Below the pieces are notes generated by a model. That model was given only the letters and a program-made list of their open reading frames with translations. It searched no databases and was not told the DNA's origin. Of a stretch of 12,159 bases of DNA, positions 7,403 to 12,159 are shown in pieces. A program made the position numbers and the translations under genes. This DNA comes from an uncultured Atopobium sp. (GTDB lineage Bacteria > Actinomycetota > Coriobacteriia > Coriobacteriales > Atopobiaceae): contig CALBBS010000277.1 in assembly GCA_937926845.1 (NCBI GenBank), positions 1-12,159 on the forward strand, read 5' to 3'. How positions within the stretch are numbered: the stretch's first letter is position 1; every line of letters begins with the position of its first letter.

Positions 7403-8032
7403 CTATAACTGCAGTGCTGTATAAGAGCCTAGCAGTTTTACTTCTTCAGGAGTATGAGTTACCCAAATTACAACTTTTGATTCAATGAACGGTTTGACAG
7501 AGGCAATAACCTGCTGCTTAAGCGCTTCATCTAATCCCTTGAGCGGCTCATCAAAGAGCAAGATGTCTGCATCTGCAAAGAGTGTGCGTAAAAGAGCAAC
7601 GCGTCTCTTTTGACCACCGGAAAGCTCAGAGATAGGCTTGTTTTCTGTTCCTTCCAGCCCAACTCCACAAAGCGCCTCTTTAATACGCTTTCGGGCGCTT
7701 AGTTTTTGCTCCTTTGAATGCAACTGTATAGCAAGCATGATATTTGCCATAACGCTCAAGTTTTCTAGCAGTCTATCTTCTTGAAACATCATGACCGTTT
7801 TAGCGCCAGGCGATTTAAGCACTGTGCCTGAATCAGCCACTTCAAGACCACAAAGAATACGAAGAAGTGTTGTTTTACCTGCTCCAGAGGGCTCAGAGAG
7901 TACGTACACTCCCCTCTCAAACTTGTAGGAAAAATCATCAAGCACAACCGTATTACCAAACGATTTAGTGATGTTTTTTACCTCAAGCAACTGCTCGGTT
8001 GCATAGGCACAATTAGTTGTATTCATACTCAT
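7403..8032 (-). CDS. ABC importer ATP-binding protein (NitT/TauT/SsuB-like, short form)
   Basis: This is the energising subunit of the importer, on the inner face of the membrane. The chosen ATG at 8032 forms an ATGA overlap with the permease stop (8031-8029); a longer reading from 8128 would run about 100 bases into the permease. The 209-residue product has the Walker A region SEPSGAGKTT (46-55), Q-loop Q84, signature LSGGQ at 137-141, Walker B DILLFDEP (156-163), D-loop GLDEA and switch H193. It is short: TauB/SsuB proteins are usually about 240-270 residues, and the missing part is the region after the H-loop. The first glycine of the P-loop pattern GxxxxGKT is Glu47 (codon GAG). The remaining P-loop residues are intact, so activity is likely. 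The ribosome site is weak (AAGAG), in line with translational coupling to the permease. Confidence 0.92.
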   Translation of the reverse strand: MSMNTTNCAYATEQLLEVKNITKSFGNTVVLDDFSYKFERGVYVLSEPSGAGKTTLLRILCGLEVADSGTVLKSPGAKTVMMFQEDRLLENLSVMANIMLAIQLHSKEQKLSARKRIKEALCGVGLEGTENKPISELSGGQKRRVALLRTLFADADILLFDEPLKGLDEALKQQVIASVKPFIESKVVIWVTHTPEEVKLLGSYTALQL

Positions 8033-8946
8033 GAGCAGCTCTTTTCTAACCTTGCAGCAGCCCATGAAACTAACCGCATCACGATCTTCTCGCCAAGTGC
8101 GCTCATCACAATAACCACAAGCGTCCACGCAAAAAGGGCTGGCGTATCCAAATACACTTTAGCGTTATAGAGGTGCTCGCCAATGGAGAATGCAGGAAGG
8201 CCAATGACCTCGGCAGCAATTCCCGACTTCCAGCAAAATCCCATGGCAAGTGAGGTAGCTGTCTTAAGCGAAGGCATAAGCTGCGACAAATAAATTGCTT
8301 TAATGCGATGCCAACCGCGAATTTGGTATACATCAGCCATCTCAATAAGCTGCTGGTCAGTGCTGAGGAGTCCTTCAAGTACTGCAATGTAGATGATGGG
8401 AAGTGCCATCAAAAATGAAATTGAAATTGAGAGGTAGGGCGTGCGAACCCAGATAAGTAGCAAGATGACAAACGATGCCACGGGAATTGATTTAATCGTA
8501 GAAATAAGCGGCTCAAAAAGAATCTTGATCAGCTTGTACTTAAAACTCAAAAACGCCAGCAAGGAGCCAACGGTAAAAGCAAGTGCTCCACCAGCAAAAA
8601 TACGTAAAAGAGAAAGACCAATAGAAACCCAAAACTCGCGTAGTTGAGCTAGTGAGAAAAGCGTCTGAATGGTCTGAATAGGCGAAGTTAAAACAATATC
8701 CTGATTGATGACAACTGCAGCTATCTGCCACACGACAAGCCAAAATACCAGTGCGCCTAAACGTGCCTCCCAGCTAGAAGCAACTTTGCTCACAGTCGGT
8801 TTGCCTTGCACGCAGCCCGCACCTTGGGTCTGACCTGCGCTTTGGGCCTGATCGTTTTTCTCGACAGAAAAATCTACCGAGGCAGCGCCTTTCTCGGCGC
8901 CACCTCGGGTAGAAATACTATCTTTTATGTGCGGGTTATGCGCCAA
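8029..8946 (-). CDS. ABC importer permease (BPD_transp_1; NitT/TauT/SsuC-like)
   Basis: This is the membrane channel subunit of the importer. From the TTG at 8946 it has 305 residues. Membrane spans read at about 63-80, 110-134, 152-167, 171-192, 232-250 and 268-288. The ATPase-docking EAA loop lies near 202-226, with EMADVYQIRGW and LMPSL, as in TauC/SsuC/ThiX permeases. Residues 1-59 are a hydrophilic, Gln/Gly/Ala-rich tail not usual in the family (about 250-270 residues). The TTG overlaps the substrate-binding-protein stop by 11 bases, with GGAGA 11 bases upstream. A strong terminator-like hairpin lies within codons 12-24, so translation may instead begin downstream. The GTG at 8793 would give 254 residues, with only a weak AAGG before it. 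The 3' end overlaps the ATPase start in an ATGA. The family call is firm; the start is uncertain. Confidence 0.9.
   Translation of the reverse strand: MAHNPHIKDSISTRGGAEKGAASVDFSVEKNDQAQSAGQTQGAGCVQGKPTVSKVASSWEARLGALVFWLVVWQIAAVVINQDIVLTSPIQTIQTLFSLAQLREFWVSIGLSLLRIFAGGALAFTVGSLLAFLSFKYKLIKILFEPLISTIKSIPVASFVILLLIWVRTPYLSISISFLMALPIIYIAVLEGLLSTDQQLIEMADVYQIRGWHRIKAIYLSQLMPSLKTATSLAMGFCWKSGIAAEVIGLPAFSIGEHLYNAKVYLDTPALFAWTLVVIVMSALGEKIVMRLVSWAAARLEKSCS
8815..8850 (-). repeat. Two tandem 18-base units in the permease N-terminal tail
   Basis: On the minus strand, CAGGCCCAAAGCGCAGGT is followed directly by CAGACCCAAGGTGCGGGC. The two units match at 13 of 18 positions and all five differences are transitions. 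In the permease frame they encode QAQSAG and QTQGAG. Two differences are silent and three fall at third positions, weakly supporting translation of this stretch. Confidence 0.55.
8866..8912 (-). terminator. Intrinsic terminator / attenuator between substrate-binding protein and permease
   Basis: In the minus-strand RNA, arms at 8912-8896 and 8889-8874 form a stem of about 16 pairs around the 6-base loop GAGAAA. The outer part is CUAC/GUAG, then one bulged C, CGAGG/CCUCG, two G-U pairs, and GCGCC/GGCGC next to the loop. AUUUUUCU follows immediately (8873-8866). The two G-U positions would be C-A mismatches on the other strand, and only the minus strand has the U-tract, so the structure is strand-specific. 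It starts 23 bases after the substrate-binding-protein stop. This is the form of a Rho-independent terminator. In this place it would reduce, rather than abolish, transcription into the permease, ATPase and coaE. Confidence 0.75.
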
Positions 8947-9952
8947 AGTAGAAATCGTCTCCAGGAACCTGTCCGCCTACTGCCTGAGGATTAGCCTCAG
9001 CCAGAATGCCTAAATAACTTGAAAGCGCGCTCTTCATATCTGCGCCATCAATATACGTAATATTACACTTAGGCAGCGCAACCTTAGCAATAGGCTCTGG
9101 AACAATACCGTATTTACCTACAAGCGTAGCGGCATCATCTGGATGATCAACCGCAAATGCAACAGAGTCTTTGTAGTGAGAAAGCAGCGCCGTTACCGCA
9201 TCTGGAGAATCTGAAATAAGCTTAGAAGAAATAATAGTTACGCCGGCAATCAGCTTGCTCTGAGGATTAACTGCCTCCCACTCAGCGCCAAGATCGATCG
9301 CAACGCGAATCTGGCTGTTCTTGCTTTGTGCCACCGTAACAAAAGGCTGTGGGAGCAGCGCAATTCCCTCTGGATCTTGAGCTAGAGCAGCAACACACTC
9401 GGTGTGTTCGCTCTTCCACTCTACCTGGACGTCCTCACCAAGTGTCATGCCATTTTTGCTCAACAGGTAGGACAATGTGTACTCTGGAACAGCACCCTTA
9501 CCAGAAGCGTAGAGCGTCTTTCCTTTAAGGTCAGTAAGCTTAGAGATAGCACTACCCGTCTCAACAATGTAAAGGACGTTCAATACGTTGAGGCAAGCTA
9601 CCTTATAGGCACCTTTGGTCTTGTTAAAGAGCGTAGCTGCAAGGTTTGCAGGAATAGATGCAACGTCAACGTCACCCTGAGCAACCTTAGCAACTACCTG
9701 ATCAGGAGCATCCAAAATCTCAAACGAGTAGTTGTTATCGGTGATGTTTTGCGCCTCAACCTCGCTCATGAACTTAACTAAGCCCATGGCAGTAGGACCT
9801 TTAAGCGTTGCTACTTTTACCGCAACAGGATCAAATTTCTTAGCCTCATCTTTTGTGGTGTCCTGAGACTTCTCTTGGTCTGTTCCCTTGCAGCCAAACA
9901 ATGTTGTAGCTGGAATAAGACCTGCAAGCTTAAGGAACGAACGTCTATCCAT
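8936..9952 (-). CDS. ABC importer substrate-binding lipoprotein (NMT1/SsuA-TauA-like), Tat-type signal
   Basis: This is the extracellular, membrane-anchored binding protein that hands substrate to the permease. The 338-residue product begins MDRRSFLKLAG, with a twin-arginine motif (RRSFLK) and a short hydrophobic stretch. A lipobox LFGC follows, with Cys21 as the likely lipidated residue, then a Lys/Asp/Glu-rich linker. The mature part has the two-lobe pattern of NMT1/TauA proteins: VAQGDVDVASIPANLAATLF around 92-111, then the LKGKTLYASGKGAVPEYTL block, a region common to sulfonate, nitrate and pyrimidine-precursor binders. The exact substrate cannot be read from sequence. The ATG at 9952 has AGGAG 6 bases upstream (9963-9959). 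No TPP or other known riboswitch was recognised ahead of it. The 3' end overlaps the permease TTG by 11 bases and is followed by a terminator-like hairpin. Confidence 0.92.
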   Translation of the reverse strand: MDRRSFLKLAGLIPATTLFGCKGTDQEKSQDTTKDEAKKFDPVAVKVATLKGPTAMGLVKFMSEVEAQNITDNNYSFEILDAPDQVVAKVAQGDVDVASIPANLAATLFNKTKGAYKVACLNVLNVLYIVETGSAISKLTDLKGKTLYASGKGAVPEYTLSYLLSKNGMTLGEDVQVEWKSEHTECVAALAQDPEGIALLPQPFVTVAQSKNSQIRVAIDLGAEWEAVNPQSKLIAGVTIISSKLISDSPDAVTALLSHYKDSVAFAVDHPDDAATLVGKYGIVPEPIAKVALPKCNITYIDGADMKSALSSYLGILAEANPQAVGGQVPGDDFYFGA

Positions 9953-10085
9953 GAATCACTCCTGACTCGAAAAGTTAACTGAGGCTACCTTATCACGTCT
10001 ACGGCAAAATTCACACGATATACAGCATATCTTACAAACTATTTGATACCTCTATGAGAACAAGGCGCACCCATGGCAAGAAAAA
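9953..10085. other. Intergenic region ahead of the ABC operon
   Basis: These 133 bases separate the M42 peptidase stop from the substrate-binding-protein start. The only clear signal is the AGGAG ribosome site at 9963-9959. A 5-bp dyad GATAT/ATATC lies at 10017-10031 in the A/T-rich part where a promoter is expected. No convincing -35/-10 pair, riboswitch or small reading frame was found. Confidence 0.5.
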
Positions 10086-10100
10086 CTAGTTCTTCTCGCC
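10075..10100 (-). repeat. Hairpin spanning the M42 peptidase stop codon
   Basis: On the minus strand GGCGAGAAGAA (10100-10090) can pair with TTTTTCTTGCC (10085-10075): 11 pairs including two G-U, with a four-base CTAG loop that holds most of the stop codon. What follows is not U-rich, so it is not a standard terminator. It may protect the 3' end of the pepT-M42 transcript, or it may be chance. Confidence 0.35.
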
Positions 10101-11147
10101 ATATCCAAGGACGTACGCACGGCACAGGTTCTCTGTTCCAATGATTGCGTCAATGTGACAACGCTCGCGACCGTGAGTGTTGAGACATGCTGGACCAAAT
10201 GCGCCGCTCTTAAGATCGTTGCCGGAGAAATATGCAGCGTTAGCATCAGTTGAGAAGTGGAAGGCAACCTGCTGGTTCCACTTTTCTGGCTCAACAACCT
10301 CCTGCGCACACGCAATAAGTTTGTTGGAAACTTCCCAATCGTAAGGTGAGCGAATATCAGAAACAATGATGCCTACGTGGTGCTCGTTTGAATTGTAGTC
10401 AGGGCCAATAAGGGTAATGTCCAGCGATACGTACTCATCCACCTCAACAGGCAAGAATGCGCCGCCGTGACCAATCTCCTCGTACATTGGGAATGCGAAC
10501 AAGGTGTTATAGAGGGGTTTCTCGCCAGACTGCGCCAGCCAACGGAGTGTATGAAGCTGCGCGGCAACACAAGCCTTATCGTCGATAAAGCGAGAAACCA
10601 TATAGCCGTTGTCATACATCTCAAAGTGAGGATCAATGGCAACAACTGCACCCTCTGAGACGCCCAGGGTACGAGCTTCCTCAGGGGAAGAAACGTCAGC
10701 GATAAGCGAGATGGACATGTTGTCCTCGTTGCGCTCCATAGTTCTAGCGTCTTCAAAGACGTGAACGGAGTGGTGATTGCAGATTACCTGACCATCAACA
10801 ACGGAGCCATCTCTGCAGACAACATGGCAGGTCTCGCCCTCAATGCTGTGGTAGTTGATGCCGCCCAGCTGGCGAACGCGCAGTGTGCCGTCTGAATTGA
10901 AGCCGCGAACAATCAGACCAATGGTGTCAAGGTGAGCATTAACACCCACAGTCTTGCTGGTATCTTTACCCTCTACCAGGACATACGCCGTAGCTTTGTT
11001 GTCAATCTGAAGCTCATAGCCCGCCTCAGCAACAAGCTCACGAAGCAGCTCATGGATGCGCTCATAGTAGCCAACAGGGCTATCGCACTCAACAAGCTTC
11101 TTTGTAGTATCAATCAAATACTGTGTATCAGTCTCAAAATGAGTCAT
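10086..11147 (-). CDS. M42-family metallo-aminopeptidase (glutamyl aminopeptidase/FrvX-like)
   Basis: M42 enzymes are cytoplasmic di-zinc or di-cobalt aminopeptidases that form large hollow complexes and trim peptides from the N-terminus. The 353-residue product (usual 340-370) shows the metal and catalytic set: H72 and D74 in AHLDTIG, D189/D190 in FIDDKA, the catalytic pair E223-E224 in YEEIGHGG, a likely metal Asp in SLDITLIGPD (about 243), and the late histidine H325 in NTHGRERCH. The ATG at 11147 has AGGAG 6 bases upstream (11158-11154), which overlaps the peptidase T stop; the gap is 9 bases, so the two are almost certainly co-transcribed. Together with peptidase T it suits peptide-derived amino-acid nutrition. 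Preference for acidic N-terminal residues cannot be confirmed from sequence. Confidence 0.93.
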   Translation of the reverse strand: MTHFETDTQYLIDTTKKLVECDSPVGYYERIHELLRELVAEAGYELQIDNKATAYVLVEGKDTSKTVGVNAHLDTIGLIVRGFNSDGTLRVRQLGGINYHSIEGETCHVVCRDGSVVDGQVICNHHSVHVFEDARTMERNEDNMSISLIADVSSPEEARTLGVSEGAVVAIDPHFEMYDNGYMVSRFIDDKACVAAQLHTLRWLAQSGEKPLYNTLFAFPMYEEIGHGGAFLPVEVDEYVSLDITLIGPDYNSNEHHVGIIVSDIRSPYDWEVSNKLIACAQEVVEPEKWNQQVAFHFSTDANAAYFSGNDLKSGAFGPACLNTHGRERCHIDAIIGTENLCRAYVLGYGEKN

Positions 11148-11156
11148 GACTATCTC

Positions 11157-12158
11157 CTAGTTTTGTGGATGAGTGTAGAGCTCTACCAGGTGCTCAAGCA
11201 TGTCAACCATGCCCTCAAGCTCGGGGACAGGAACAAACTCTCTAACGCCGTGAGCATTGTAGTAGCAGGCAGAAAGATTAGCGCAAGGGAATCCTCTAAA
11301 GGAAAGCTGGGATCCGTCGGTGCCGCCACGCATTGGAATGCAGGTCATCTCTACGCCGACCTTCTCGTATGCAGTGCGTGCATTCTCGATTAAGTGCGCA
11401 TACTCAGGCTTTAATACGATGTCAGCCAAATTGTGATACTGGTCGTGAATCTCAACAGAAAGTACCTCAGAGCCAATCTGCTTGTTTACATACGCTGCAG
11501 CGTCAACCATCAACTGCTTACGGCGCTCAACCTTTGCCTGATCATGATCACGAATGATGTAATCAGCGCGAGCAGACTCGCAATCACCGTTGACGCGCTC
11601 CAGATAGAAGAAGCCATCATAGCCCTCAGTGAACTCAGGACGCTCCGCAGGTGGAAGCAACTCGTGGAAGCGCATGATTGCCTCAGATGCATTAATCATC
11701 TGGCCTTTTGCGGTACCTGTGTGAACCGAAAGTCCGTGAGCACGCACAAACACCTCAGCGGCATTGAAGGTCTCGTAACAGAACTCACCAAACGGACCCC
11801 CGTCAATGGTGTAACCATACGCTGCACCAAAAGCATCAAGATCCAGAAGAGCTGCGCCGTGGCCAATCTCCTCATCAGGAACAAACGCAAGTGCAATACG
11901 TGGGTGCTTAAGCTCTGGATGCTCTTTGTAGCGAGCAAGCAAGCTGACCAGCATGGCAATGCCAGCTTTGTCATCGCCGCCAAGCAGCGACGTGCCATCA
12001 GTGGTAACCAGTTGCCAACCAACCATGTGCTCAAGCTGAGGATTTGTCTCAGGGCTGATATAGACCTCTCTGCCCTCACGATCAGAACCAACCACCAACT
12101 TGCCACCCTCATACGTAACAACCTGAGGATGAACGGGGTTACCCCAAGACTGCCAAGC
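11157..12158 (-). CDS. pepT: Peptidase T (tripeptide aminopeptidase, M20B), N-terminus outside window
   Basis: PepT removes the N-terminal residue from tripeptides in the cytoplasm using two zinc ions. The frame is open to the right edge (333 residues seen), so roughly the first 80 residues, with the HxD metal motif, are missing; the TTG at 12098 is internal. What remains is clear: DGTSLLGGDDKAGIA (bridging Asp near 11970-11975), PDEEIGHG (catalytic and metal Glu near 11868-11873), TIDGGPFGE (metal Asp near 11802-11804), TGTAKGQMINA, RGGTDGSQLSFRGFPCANL, and the late metal histidine in NAHGVREF. Many family members have HPGTAKG where this protein has HTGTAKG, a minor change. The stop lies 9 bases before the M42 peptidase gene, whose ribosome site it contains. 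Gene order and spacing indicate one mRNA. Confidence 0.95.
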   Translation of the reverse strand, partial: AWQSWGNPVHPQVVTYEGGKLVVGSDREGREVYISPETNPQLEHMVGWQLVTTDGTSLLGGDDKAGIAMLVSLLARYKEHPELKHPRIALAFVPDEEIGHGAALLDLDAFGAAYGYTIDGGPFGEFCYETFNAAEVFVRAHGLSVHTGTAKGQMINASEAIMRFHELLPPAERPEFTEGYDGFFYLERVNGDCESARADYIIRDHDQAKVERRKQLMVDAAAYVNKQIGSEVLSVEIHDQYHNLADIVLKPEYAHLIENARTAYEKVGVEMTCIPMRGGTDGSQLSFRGFPCANLSACYYNAHGVREFVPVPELEGMVDMLEHLVELYTHPQN

Positions 12159-12159
12159 C

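Noticed and set aside
7403..8128. Longer ABC ATPase starting at 8128
   Set aside because: It would overlap the permease by about 100 bases; the ATG at 8032 gives the classical ATGA overlap and a normal N-terminus.
9404..9781. Plus-strand reading frame of 125 codons opposite the binding protein
   Set aside because: It is a shadow of the well-supported substrate-binding-protein gene, with no ribosome site or recognisable family.
9953..10085. TPP or other riboswitch ahead of the ABC operon, as might suit a ThiXYZ-type importer
   Set aside because: The conserved CTGAGA and later TPP-core motifs are absent and the region is too short and unstructured for the common classes.
10075..10100. Intrinsic terminator for the pepT-M42 transcript
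   Set aside because: The stem is good but no U-tract follows it; kept only as a hairpin.
11157..12098. TTG at 12098 as the start of peptidase T
   Set aside because: The frame continues to the edge with family-like sequence, and the essential HxD metal motif must lie further upstream.
1..12159. Mobile element, CRISPR array, tRNA/rRNA or defence system
   Set aside because: No transposase, integrase, regular repeat-spacer pattern, RNA gene or defence-related domain was seen on either strand.

Overview
The window looks like ordinary chromosome from a low-to-mid GC member of the Coriobacteriia, in the Atopobium/Lancefieldella/Olsenella neighbourhood. This is inferred from protein flavour, TTG/ATG starts with AGGAG-type ribosome binding sites, and a gene mix that looks neither firmicute nor proteobacterial. 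No search could be run, so the placement is tentative. There is no phage, insertion sequence, CRISPR array, tRNA or rRNA.

Layout. (1) Positions 1-2255, plus strand: the tail of an HI0933/BaiN-like flavoprotein, then a complete COG2509-type FAD dehydrogenase one base later, probably co-transcribed. (2) 2252-4492, minus strand: uvrB, the damage-recognition helicase of nucleotide excision repair. Its stop codon overlaps the stop of the flavoprotein. (3) 4493-4668: a divergent control region with a plausible uvrB promoter, a LexA-box-like site and two inverted repeats. (4) 4669-6753, plus strand: a 694-residue cytoplasmic protein of unknown function with TPR-like helices at its C-terminal end. 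(5) 9952-6777, minus strand: a tightly packed cluster of lipoprotein substrate-binding protein, permease, ATPase (an ABC importer of the NitT/TauT/SsuABC/ThiXYZ class) and coaE, the last enzyme of coenzyme A synthesis. (6) 12158-10086, minus strand: peptidase T (start outside the window) followed by an M42-family metallo-aminopeptidase.

How the parts work together. Peptidase T and the M42 enzyme would finish the breakdown of imported peptides to amino acids. The ABC genes overlap one another, and coaE follows 11 bases after the ATPase stop, so all four may share a transcript. The most striking non-coding signal is a long GC-rich hairpin with a U-tract on the minus strand at 8866-8912. It lies just after the substrate-binding-protein stop and inside the reading frame of the permease. 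It has the form of an intrinsic terminator or attenuator and would let the binding protein be made in excess over the membrane components. It also puts the true start of the permease in doubt.

No clearly new multi-gene system is visible. The best candidates for a second look are the attenuator-like hairpin in the ABC operon, the uvrB control region, the uncharacterised TPR protein and the altered Walker A motif of the ABC ATPase.
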